A stretch of 24,935 nucleotides of DNA from Kangiellaceae bacterium (GTDB lineage: Bacteria > Pseudomonadota > Gammaproteobacteria > Enterobacterales > Kangiellaceae). Location of the stretch: positions 1 through 24,935 of the forward strand of contig JAUUYO010000007.1 of NCBI GenBank assembly GCA_030590405.1, read 5' to 3'. Positions 15,156 through 22,045 of the stretch are shown piece after piece; position 1 is the stretch's first letter, and each line of letters begins with the position of its first letter. The translations under genes and the position numbers were made by a program. The notes below the pieces were generated by a model. It was not told the DNA's origin, made no database searches, and was given only the letters and a program-made list of their open reading frames with translations.

Positions 15156-16583
15156 TTAATTCAATAAAAATCGGTAGATCAATTTGTGGATTAGCTTGCC
15201 ATAAGGCGGAAAAGCCGTTTTGGCCGAATAAAAGCGGCCTCTTTTAAGCACCGACTTGGCTGCACTAAAGGTTTGAAAGCCTTCTCTGGCATGATATTTT
15301 CCCATCCCCGATGGGCCGATCCCACCAAACGGTAAATCTTCCTGAGCCACATGATTGACCGTATCATTAATACAGACGCCACCAGCATGAGTTTGTTTAA
15401 GCACTTGATTTTCAAGTTTTTTATCTTTGGTAAATAGATACAACGCTAAAGGTCTTGGTTTGGAATTGATGATTTTTATGGCATCGTCGAAATTATTATA
15501 AGTAATCACGGGCAGTATTGGGCCAAAAATTTCCTGCTGCATAATCGTCATACTGGAGTTGGTTTTAAGCAGTAACTGTAGCGGCATCGATCGCGGCAAT
15601 TGCTCACTTTTATTTCCTAATGAGATAATTTCAGCGCCTTTATCCACAGCATCTTTTAACCAGGATTGTAGTCTCTCATATTGAGAGTCATTGATTACCG
15701 AGGTATAGTCGCCACTACTGATATCTGGGTATAACTGGTTAAATTGCTCCTTGAAAGAGGCGATCAGTGCAGATTCCATACTATCAGGACACAGCACATA
15801 ATCCGGTGCCACACAGGTTTGTCCGGCGTTCAAACATTTACCGTAGAGCATTCTGGTAACAGCAAAATCTGCTGAAACATCGGGAGCTACCAGCGCGGGC
15901 GATTTTCCACCGAGTTCCAAAGTCACTGGCGTCAGATTTTTTGCCGCTGAGGCCATGACCCGTTTGCCGACCGCTGTCGAGCCGGTAAAAATCAGATGAT
16001 CAAAGGCTAATCCGGAAAATCCCGCAGCTAGTTCGGCGTCACCTTCCACCATTGCTACCTCATCACTGGAAAAAGCCTCAGCCAGAATTTCACTTAGCAC
16101 CCGGTTGGCATAAGGCGTAAATTCGCTCGGTTTGATGATCGCTCGGTTACCCGCGGCAATCGCAGCGACCAATGGCCCTAAGGATAAGAAGATAGGATAA
16201 TTCCACGGCGACATAATGCCAATTACCCCAAGCGGCTGAAACATAACGCGATTTCTTGCCGGTTGAAACATCATCGAGACTTTGCGTTTTTCCGGTTTCA
16301 TCCAGTCCCGCAAGTGTTTGATGGCGTGATCGATCGACATCACAGTTGGCATAATATCAGCGAGCAAGGACTCATCATCAGAGCGCCAGCCAAAATCGGC
16401 CGAGACCGCTTTGAGTAACTTGTCTTTATGTTTTAGCAACGCTTTTTTTAGCGCCACTAACTGTTGTTTGCGCAATTCTTCAGATGGAAAAGGATCGTGC
16501 AAAAAAGCCGTTTTTTGTTTTTCCAACAATTGGGTGACATCATGGATGTTGATCTGGTTGATGCTCACAGTTTGGTGTTGCAT
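15156..16583 (-). CDS. Aldehyde dehydrogenase, coniferyl-aldehyde / class 3-like
   Basis: NAD(P)+-dependent oxidation of an aldehyde to an acid. The product is 475 aa. Visible: SPWNYP (N128), the cofactor loop IIKPSE, FTGSTAVG (about 199-206), the general base E223 in LELGGKSP, and the catalytic C257 in NAGQTCVAPDY. The C-terminal part has EIFGPILPV and LPFGGIGPSGMGKYH. The overall layout, including the hydrophobic, basic C-terminus (KLIHKLIYRFLLN), is that of the coniferyl-aldehyde dehydrogenase and fatty-aldehyde group, which may associate with the membrane. It starts 11 nt after the stop of the MhpD-like gene on the same strand, so the two form an operon. The substrate remains unknown; a lipid-derived or aromatic aldehyde are both possible. 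Confidence 0.9.
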   Translation of the reverse strand: MQHQTVSINQINIHDVTQLLEKQKTAFLHDPFPSEELRKQQLVALKKALLKHKDKLLKAVSADFGWRSDDESLLADIMPTVMSIDHAIKHLRDWMKPEKRKVSMMFQPARNRVMFQPLGVIGIMSPWNYPIFLSLGPLVAAIAAGNRAIIKPSEFTPYANRVLSEILAEAFSSDEVAMVEGDAELAAGFSGLAFDHLIFTGSTAVGKRVMASAAKNLTPVTLELGGKSPALVAPDVSADFAVTRMLYGKCLNAGQTCVAPDYVLCPDSMESALIASFKEQFNQLYPDISSGDYTSVINDSQYERLQSWLKDAVDKGAEIISLGNKSEQLPRSMPLQLLLKTNSSMTIMQQEIFGPILPVITYNNFDDAIKIINSKPRPLALYLFTKDKKLENQVLKQTHAGGVCINDTVNHVAQEDLPFGGIGPSGMGKYHAREGFQTFSAAKSVLKRGRFYSAKTAFPPYGKLIHKLIYRFLLN

Positions 16584-16594
16584 AGCGGATTCTC

Positions 16595-17509
16595 TTATTC
16601 TGTAACAGTAAAAGTAAGTTTGCCCAAAGGGCCAAAATCGGCCTGGTAATGACCTGTTTGTGCCGGGAGCATTTTGCCCAGTGCGCCAGTGATCAAAAAT
16701 TGTCCTTTGCTTAAATGATAACCAGATTCAAGACGTTCATTCACGAGCCAAAGCAAAGCTTGCCACTGATCACCCAGTGCATCTTCTCCTGATCCTTGAT
16801 TGACCAGTATCCGTTTACCTTTTGTTGAATGCTGTAATGAGGTTTTAACATCGTTTAGTGAAAAACTGACGGGCATGGGTATCGCCTCGCCCAATAAATA
16901 TCGATTGGCAGTCGCATTAGAAGCAATAATATCCTGACCAGTGATATTTTTTAGATCAGCAAAAGCTAAATTGGGCATTTCTATCACAGGCATTACAGCG
17001 CTAATTTTGCTCTTTAATTGCTCAACGCTCTCAACAGGGGTATCAATATCGCTTCCAAGTATAAAACCGATTTCTGTTTCTAACATTAGTTTACGGTATT
17101 CAGAAAGTTTGACTGTTCCATTAACCTTGGCCCCATCACTCTTAACCTGACCTCTTTCAAATAAAACGCCAGATATCGCCGCTTTGACGTTAAATTTCTT
17201 TTGACCAGCCTTTGAAGTCAAGCCTGCTTTGTAGCCTGAAATCACTTCATTTAGCTCAGAATGAAGGCGCTTTTGCACAAATAATAATTGTGCAACGGCC
17301 GCTTGATGATCGTTTGCATTAACAATCAACTTAGAGATATGGGGTAATGGAGCACCTATCGTCCAGCTGTAATACATCTGCTCGGAAAAGTCCGAGACTG
17401 ACAGAGGTTTTTTTTCAGCATTTACTGTGGGAGCAAGCAAAAGCAGGTAAACTAGCGCGATGACGATTTGTCTTGTCATGGTTTGTCTTGTCATGATTAG
17501 TTTTGCCAT
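16595..17509 (-). CDS. Predicted exported 2-keto-4-pentenoate hydratase (MhpD)-like protein
   Basis: Fumarylacetoacetase/MhpD-fold protein of 304 aa. Cytoplasmic relatives hydrate 2-hydroxypenta-2,4-dienoate in aromatic meta-cleavage pathways. The fold marks are GVLFERGQV, a metal-binding ETEIGFILGSDI (two Glu at about 163-165), VIEMPNLAF, NRYLLGE and the ending GALGKMLPAQTGHYQADFGPLG. Unusually it begins with a signal peptide: a basic N-terminus, the hydrophobic core IVIALVYLLLLAPTVNA and likely cleavage at A31, so it should act outside the cytoplasm. The frame is open to 17701, but that part is antisense to uvrD. The ATG at 17509 has AGGA about 10 nt upstream and begins the signal peptide. 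It is the first gene of an operon with the aldehyde dehydrogenase. An enzymatic role is inferred only. Confidence 0.78.
   Translation of the reverse strand: MAKLIMTRQTMTRQIVIALVYLLLLAPTVNAEKKPLSVSDFSEQMYYSWTIGAPLPHISKLIVNANDHQAAVAQLLFVQKRLHSELNEVISGYKAGLTSKAGQKKFNVKAAISGVLFERGQVKSDGAKVNGTVKLSEYRKLMLETEIGFILGSDIDTPVESVEQLKSKISAVMPVIEMPNLAFADLKNITGQDIIASNATANRYLLGEAIPMPVSFSLNDVKTSLQHSTKGKRILVNQGSGEDALGDQWQALLWLVNERLESGYHLSKGQFLITGALGKMLPAQTGHYQADFGPLGKLTFTVTE
17465..17509 (-). repeat. Three tandem 15-bp units, each beginning with an in-frame ATG
   Basis: On the - strand ATGGCAAAACTAATC (17509-17495), ATGACAAGACAAACC (17494-17480) and ATGACAAGACAAATC (17479-17465) follow one another without gap. 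The last two match in 14 of 15 positions; the first is more diverged. They encode MAKLI-MTRQT-MTRQI at the beginning of the signal peptide and give three possible start codons at a 15-nt period. Confidence 0.8.
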
Positions 17510-17555
17510 GATTATTTTTTCCTGAACCGAGCCACTAAAGATACACAATGCCCCT

Positions 17556-19721
17556 ATGGATGTCACACCAATTTTAGATAGTTTAAACCAGGCCCAGCGA
17601 GACGCGGTTACTGCCGATGTTCCTGCTTTATTAGTACTCGCTGGCGCGGGATCGGGAAAGACCCGGGTATTAGTCCACCGGATCGCCTGGCTGCTCACCA
17701 CCGAAAATTTATCGCCTCATGCCATTATGGCGGTGACTTTTACCAATAAAGCTGCCCATGAAATGCGCTCACGAGTCGAAAACCTGCTGGGCAGCTCCAG
17801 CAGCAATATGTGGATCGGCACCTTTCATGGTTTGGCCCATCGATTATTGCGCACCCACGCCAGAGACGCTGAGCTGCCCGATACCTTTCAAATCCTCGAT
17901 TCGGATGATCAATTGCGGGTCATTAAGCGAGTAATGAAAGAGATGAACCTGGATGAAAACGAGTGGCCAGCCAAACAGGCCCAATGGTTTATTAATCACC
18001 AAAAGGATGAAGGTAAACGCCCTTCGGATATCAACCATCGCGGCGATCTGTTTACCAGCATTCATACCAAGGTCTATTTTCAATACCAGAATGCCTGCCA
18101 AACTGGCGGGTTGGTTGATTTTGCGGAGCTGCTGTTTAAAGCTTTTGAATTAATTCGTGATAAACCACATTTACGCGAGCATTATCAAGAGCGGTTTAAA
18201 CACTTATTAGTGGACGAATTTCAAGATACTAACGGCATTCAGTATGCGTGGATTAGGTTATTAACCTCTAAAGACTGTCATATATCGATTGTTGGAGATG
18301 ATGATCAATCCATTTATGGATGGCGAGGGGCAAAAATCGAAAATATCCAGCGATTTGAAAGTGAGTTTATCAATAACAAAATTATCAAGCTGGAGCAAAA
18401 TTATCGCTCTACCGGTAATATTTTAAAAGCCGCCAATGCGGTGATCGCTAATAATCAGGAAAGAATGGGTAAAAACCTCTGGACCGATGGTGATGCAGGC
18501 GAGCCAATTTCGATTTACGCTGCGTTTAACGAACAAGAAGAAGCGCGCTTTATTGCCAGCCGGCTCACCGATTGGTATGAGCAAGGTAACGCTTATAAAG
18601 ACTGTGCGATCTTATACCGCTCAAATGCACAGTCTCGGGTACTGGAAGAGTTTTTGCTGCAACGGCAGATCCCCTATCGAATCTATGGAGGGCTTAAATT
18701 CTTCGAGCGAGCCGAAGTGAAAACCACTCTGGCTTATGTGCGTTTGATGTATAACCATCAGGACGATGCCGCGTTTGAGCGGATTGTCAATGTACCGGCC
18801 AGAGCCATCGGACCAAAAAGTGTCGAGCTAATCCGTCAAACGGCCAGAGACAACAGCAGCACCTTATGGCAAGCGGCACAGCAAGTCGTTGAGCAGTCAG
18901 GCTTATCGCCAAAAGCCAATACCTCGCTGGCGGGCTTTTTAGCTTTGATCAAACGCGGTTTCGAAGAATTCCATGAACTTCCCCTCTCAGAGCAAATTCA
19001 GTTGACCATTGAAGCGGCCGGACTGGATGTGTTGTACGCCAAAGAAAAAGGCGAAAAAGCGCTGGCAAGAAAAGAGAACCTGGCGGAACTGGCAAATGCT
19101 GCCCGAGAGTTTGATCATGATGATTATCCGGATCTCTCACCGATGACAGCCTTTTTAGCCCACGCCTCGCTTGAGGCAGGTGATAATCAGGCCGAGCAGT
19201 ACGAAGATTGCGTACAATTGATGACCTTACATTCGGCCAAAGGTCTGGAGTTTCCGCTGGTGTTTATCACAGGCATGGAAGAAAAACTTTTCCCTCATAT
19301 GATGAGCATGGAAGAACCTGATAAATTAGAAGAAGAGCGCCGTCTGGCGTATGTCGGAATTACCCGTGCGATGCAAAAATTATATTTGATCCACACCGAA
19401 AAAAGACGTCTTTATGGCAAAGAAACCTATCCGGCAATATCCCGTTTTATTAAGGAAATTCCAGCCGAGCTGAAAGAAGAAGTTCGCTTAAATGCCCAAA
19501 TCAGCCAGCCAGTATTTGTGCCAGCAACATCCGGGATGTCTTCAGGCTTAAGCAACCAGACAGGTTACTCGCTAGGTCAAATGGTGGAGCACCCCAAATT
19601 TGGCACGGGGGTTATCTTAAATTGTGAGGGCGATGGGGCGCAGGCGAGAGTACAGGTTAATTTTGATGCGGTGGGGGCTAAGTGGTTGGTACTGGCTTAC
19701 GCAAGGTTGACTCCTTGTTGA
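17556..19721 (+). CDS. uvrD: DNA helicase II, UvrD
   Basis: 3'-5' superfamily 1A helicase of nucleotide excision repair and methyl-directed mismatch repair. The product is 721 aa, the normal length. Visible motifs: Q motif (LNQAQRDAV), Walker A AGAGSGKT (29-36), Ia VTFTNKAAHEMR, II DEFQDT (220-225), III GDDDQSIYGWRGA (247-259), IV QNYRSTGNILKAAN, V TLHSAKGLEFPLVF and VI YVGITRAMQKLYL. The C-terminal Tudor-like tail, which binds RNA polymerase in E. coli, is present (GQMVEHPKFGTGVIL). The start at 17556 gives MDVTPILDSLNQAQ as in homologues, though the ribosome binding site is poor. It is divergent from the MhpD-like operon with only 46 nt between starts, so the two promoters must overlap. I see no LexA box there. 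Confidence 0.97.
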   Translation: MDVTPILDSLNQAQRDAVTADVPALLVLAGAGSGKTRVLVHRIAWLLTTENLSPHAIMAVTFTNKAAHEMRSRVENLLGSSSSNMWIGTFHGLAHRLLRTHARDAELPDTFQILDSDDQLRVIKRVMKEMNLDENEWPAKQAQWFINHQKDEGKRPSDINHRGDLFTSIHTKVYFQYQNACQTGGLVDFAELLFKAFELIRDKPHLREHYQERFKHLLVDEFQDTNGIQYAWIRLLTSKDCHISIVGDDDQSIYGWRGAKIENIQRFESEFINNKIIKLEQNYRSTGNILKAANAVIANNQERMGKNLWTDGDAGEPISIYAAFNEQEEARFIASRLTDWYEQGNAYKDCAILYRSNAQSRVLEEFLLQRQIPYRIYGGLKFFERAEVKTTLAYVRLMYNHQDDAAFERIVNVPARAIGPKSVELIRQTARDNSSTLWQAAQQVVEQSGLSPKANTSLAGFLALIKRGFEEFHELPLSEQIQLTIEAAGLDVLYAKEKGEKALARKENLAELANAAREFDHDDYPDLSPMTAFLAHASLEAGDNQAEQYEDCVQLMTLHSAKGLEFPLVFITGMEEKLFPHMMSMEEPDKLEEERRLAYVGITRAMQKLYLIHTEKRRLYGKETYPAISRFIKEIPAELKEEVRLNAQISQPVFVPATSGMSSGLSNQTGYSLGQMVEHPKFGTGVILNCEGDGAQARVQVNFDAVGAKWLVLAYARLTPC

Positions 19722-19749
19722 TCAGCCTAATATAACAATGTGGGAATTT

Positions 19750-19775
19750 GTAGGGGCGCATTGCATGCGCCCGTC
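19750..19775 (+). repeat. REP element 5 (tail subtype A)
   Basis: GTAGGGGCGC, ATTGCATGCGCCC, GTC: the GTAG head and GGGCGCAT/ATGCGCCC palindrome, with the CCGTCTGTC tail resembling REP 1. It lies 28 nt after uvrD. Confidence 0.8.
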
Positions 19776-19868
19776 TGTCGGAGGATACGGAATTAACTGA
19801 TGGAAAAGGACTAAATTGGAAAATTGTTAGAGTGGTATTTTCCGTCGAATAGTTCCGATTAACGCTAG

Positions 19869-19899
19869 CCATCGCCGGGCTGATGCAATCAGCCCCTAC
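19869..19899 (-). repeat. REP element 6 (tail subtype B)
   Basis: On the - strand it reads GTAGGGGCTGATTGC, ATCAGCCC, GGCGATGG. The stem CTGAT/ATCAG differs from the other copies but stays self-complementary on both arms, which suggests the structure is kept. Together with REP 5 it forms an inverted pair of 150 nt. Confidence 0.8.
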
Positions 19900-19923
19900 G
19901 GTGAGATGGGAACTTTTCAGGAC

Positions 19924-19957
19924 AAAAAAAAGACCCCAAGACAAAAATCTTGGGGTC
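19924..19957 (-). terminator. Strong intrinsic terminator on the - strand
   Basis: GACCCCAAGA (19957-19948 on the - strand) pairs perfectly over 10 bp with TCTTGGGGTC (19941-19932) across a 6-nt loop, followed by eight T residues (19931-19924). It ends leftward transcripts coming from the 2OG oxygenase gene, 180 nt after its stop codon. Confidence 0.95.
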
Positions 19958-20040
19958 GATACGGAATTTGGCTTGGGGAAACCAAATCCCAATCCCGCTT
20001 CAATTAGGAGGAGTAGCGGGAGACGCATCACGCGTCTATT
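19924..20040 (-). ncRNA. Four-hairpin structured RNA ending in a terminator (3' UTR or small RNA)
   Basis: Read on the - strand, four hairpins follow each other with 0-5 nt between them. A: AGACGC/GCGTCT (20037-20032 with 20026-20021), loop GUGAU. B: CCCGCT/AGCGGG (20020-20015 with 19999-19994), 15-nt loop containing CUCCUCC. C: GGGAUUUGG/CCAAAUUCC (19990-19982 with 19971-19963), loop UUUCCCCAAG. D: the 10-bp terminator stem. Stem C pairs fully only as - strand RNA, with one G-U; on the + strand the same place is an A-C mismatch. Loop C repeats CCCCAAG of the terminator's first arm and could pair with its second arm. The C-rich loops recall regulators that mask ribosome binding sites. No clear promoter lies directly upstream, so it may be the 3' UTR of the oxygenase gene. 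Confidence 0.5.
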
Positions 20041-20134
20041 TACTAAGACGAGGTTTACCGTAATTAGTTTCAGTTAAATTTTTCAGAAGATGTAAATAAA
20101 TGTGACTGAAAAAATTAAACTCTGGAGTAACTCT

Positions 20135-20845
20135 TTATTCCGCAGGTTTACCGTACAACTGGCTCGCCTGATTGTACATCATCCAGGAAGCTAACACATA
20201 TTTATCAGAGGAAATCGGCACACAGCCTCTGTGAGTATGGGTAAAATTGACCGGCGCTAAAACCAGGCTGCCTTTTTTCGGTTTGACTTTTGCGTTTTGG
20301 TAAAAAAATTCAGTTTCCCCGCCTTCTTCTATATCGTTTAAATATACCAACCACAGTAATACTCGATGCAAGGATTTTTGGCTGGCATCATCGGGATGTG
20401 GATAATGCTCTGAATGCCAATGATGATAACCACCTTGCCCCTTGGTGTATCGTTGCATATTAATATTGTCGAGGCGAAAGATCATTTTCACCAGATTTTC
20501 GACCTGCTGATCATCTATTTCTGAGATGTCTTGATGGGTGATGGTTCGCAATGCTTTTGTTTTTGGATCCTGAATAGTAGGTGAAATTGCGCCAGTCAGC
20601 AAAAAAGGGTATTCACGAGCATAAGCCACCGTGGCTTTTAGCAGCGTATTTGCCAGTTGATTACATTCTGGGTGCCATTCCTGATGATGGCTAATATAAC
20701 AATCCAGACTATCCTTTTTTAGCTTATCCACCCCAGCGCCGGTTCGGCCCGCTGTTTTATGTGGAAAGGCTTCAAATTTTTCGATCAGATGATCACAAAA
20801 ATCATCTGCCAAAGCATTTTTGAATTCGATAATAAAATTGCTCAT
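20135..20845 (-). CDS. 2OG-Fe(II) oxygenase (prolyl 4-hydroxylase-like)
   Basis: Cytoplasmic dioxygenase of 236 aa of the prolyl 4-hydroxylase/PKHD superfamily; these enzymes use 2-oxoglutarate, O2 and Fe(II) to hydroxylate a target. Visible: YTKGQGGYHHWHSEHY (about 133-148), then RVLLWLVYLNDIEEGGETEFF (161-181), KGSLVLAPVNFTHTHRG (191-207) and a 2OG-binding basic residue in DKYVLASW (K215). The iron triad would be H144, E146 and H203 or H205. Having Glu instead of the usual Asp in HxD is unusual, unless another pair binds iron. No Cys-rich or signal region is present. Downstream lies the structured region with a terminator. It is divergent from the small envelope-protein gene. The substrate is unknown. 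Confidence 0.85.
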   Translation of the reverse strand: MSNFIIEFKNALADDFCDHLIEKFEAFPHKTAGRTGAGVDKLKKDSLDCYISHHQEWHPECNQLANTLLKATVAYAREYPFLLTGAISPTIQDPKTKALRTITHQDISEIDDQQVENLVKMIFRLDNINMQRYTKGQGGYHHWHSEHYPHPDDASQKSLHRVLLWLVYLNDIEEGGETEFFYQNAKVKPKKGSLVLAPVNFTHTHRGCVPISSDKYVLASWMMYNQASQLYGKPAE

Positions 20846-20960
20846 AGGGGCTCCATCAGAGGATTATTCAACAACAGCATAAGCCAATGGATATTAGCCT
20901 AAAAATCAGTTAGATTATACCGGTGATAAAGCAGTTATATAACTCAGCTCTAAGGAATGT

Positions 20961-21440
20961 ATGAATAGAATACTGATTCGTTCACTTATTATAGGTTTTA
21001 TTGGGCTCGCATCCGTTGCCTGTGTGCAACAAAATGTTGATAAACGAAAAATCAACTCTGCTTTATTGGACTCTAAAATCGATGAACTTAACAAAGCTGA
21101 TCTTAACAATCCAGAGGCTAACAAGCTTGACCTTAAGGCCCTAAAATCACTGATTGATTTTGCCATCGATTCTTACATTGATGTTGAATGCGATAATATT
21201 AGTCAGTGCCAGGCGATAGGATTTTCACCTGTCCCCTGCGGCGGATACAGTATGTATCTGGTTTATTCGAGCAAAAATACTGGCGTTGAACAACTGACCA
21301 GCAAAGTGAACATATTGAATAAAAAACGCCGCAAAGAAATACGTGATAAAGGGGTTGTCGGTATTTGCCAGTTTATTGCAAAACCCAAATTAAGCTGCTC
21401 CGCCAATCGATGTGTCACCCAATCTAAACCTAATTTGTAA
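20961..21440 (+). CDS. Cys-rich predicted lipoprotein or secreted protein
   Basis: Protein of 159 aa that I do not recognise. It begins with a basic, hydrophobic signal sequence (NRILIRSLIIGFIGLASVAC) ending at C21; the -3 residue is Ser, which is not a standard lipobox, so it may be a lipoprotein or a cleaved periplasmic protein. Residues 25-60 are rich in Lys, Leu, Asp and Asn (helical). The second half has CDNISQC, a PCGGYSMYLVYSS motif and three further Cys (CQF, CSANRC), suggesting disulphides in an exported domain. The ATG has AAGGA 5 nt upstream. The next gene starts 14 nt after its stop, so it probably heads an operon with the TIGR03546 and TIGR03545 genes. Confidence 0.75.
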   Translation: MNRILIRSLIIGFIGLASVACVQQNVDKRKINSALLDSKIDELNKADLNNPEANKLDLKALKSLIDFAIDSYIDVECDNISQCQAIGFSPVPCGGYSMYLVYSSKNTGVEQLTSKVNILNKKRRKEIRDKGVVGICQFIAKPKLSCSANRCVTQSKPNL

Positions 21441-21454
21441 ACAGGACCATTACA

Positions 21455-21952
21455 ATGCTCACTATTTTAGTAAAACTCTTAAAAGCACTTAACTCCGAAC
21501 AATCGCCAGGCCAATTGGCCTTTGCCGTTTCCCTTGCGATTATTTTGGGCTTCACGCCGCTGTTATCATTACACAATTTAATCATTCTTTTGGTCGCGCT
21601 CTGGTTTCGAGTCAACTTGAGCTTACTGATTGTCAGCTATCCTTTATTCGCATTGAGCGGTTATTTATTATCTCCGTTTTTTGAATCCGTTGGTTTAAAC
21701 ATCTTGCAAATGCCATCCTTGTTGCCATTTTGGGAATCCTTTTTTAATACTTTATTTGGTCGTTGGAGTAATTTCTATTACAGCGGCGTGATGGGATCTT
21801 TTGTGGTTGGACTGGTCACAGCGATTATCGTATTTCCGCTGGCTAAATTTGCAATCGTCGCCTACCGAGAAAAATGGTTGCAACGATTTAATCAATTTAA
21901 AATCATGAAGATGTTAAAGGCTTCTAAATTTTGGCAATTGTATTCTGAGTAA
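21455..21952 (+). CDS. TIGR03546 family inner-membrane protein (DUF2062-like)
   Basis: Membrane protein of 165 aa with an N-terminal amphipathic segment (LLKALNSEQSPGQLAFAVSL), then hydrophobic stretches at about 22-50, 55-75 and 105-130 and a basic C-terminal tail. The QSPGQLAFAVSLAIILGFTP motif and the position directly before a TIGR03545 gene identify the family; these two families are known to occur together, with no assigned function. AGGA lies before the ATG at 21455. It follows the Cys-rich protein by 14 nt and precedes the TIGR03545 gene by 93 nt. Involvement in envelope lipid or protein transport is only a guess. Confidence 0.82.
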   Translation: MLTILVKLLKALNSEQSPGQLAFAVSLAIILGFTPLLSLHNLIILLVALWFRVNLSLLIVSYPLFALSGYLLSPFFESVGLNILQMPSLLPFWESFFNTLFGRWSNFYYSGVMGSFVVGLVTAIIVFPLAKFAIVAYREKWLQRFNQFKIMKMLKASKFWQLYSE

Positions 21953-22045
21953 TTAAGCTATGACTGATTTTGTAACCAATATCTCAGTTACAAAAATATT
22001 TGATAATTCAACACTGCCGTTAGAAATACAAATTGGGAAATAAAG

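Larger units (their letters stand above)
19722..20134. other. Non-coding region between uvrD and the 2OG oxygenase
   Basis: 413 nt lying between the convergent 3' ends of uvrD (+) and the oxygenase gene (-). It holds an inverted REP pair (19750-19899) and a run of four hairpins with a terminator that reads on the - strand (19924-20040). Open frames on both strands here run through these palindromes, so I do not call a gene. Confidence 0.7.

Noticed and set aside
17510..17701. 64-codon N-terminal extension of the MhpD-like gene
   Set aside because: It is antisense to the beginning of uvrD, and a signal peptide with ribosome binding site starts at 17509.
19678..20031. 117-codon open frame on the - strand beginning MMRLPLLLLIEAGL, resembling a leucine-rich leader peptide
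   Set aside because: A leader peptide should stop before the terminator. This frame reads through the terminator and both REP elements into the antisense of uvrD, and no biosynthetic genes follow on that strand.
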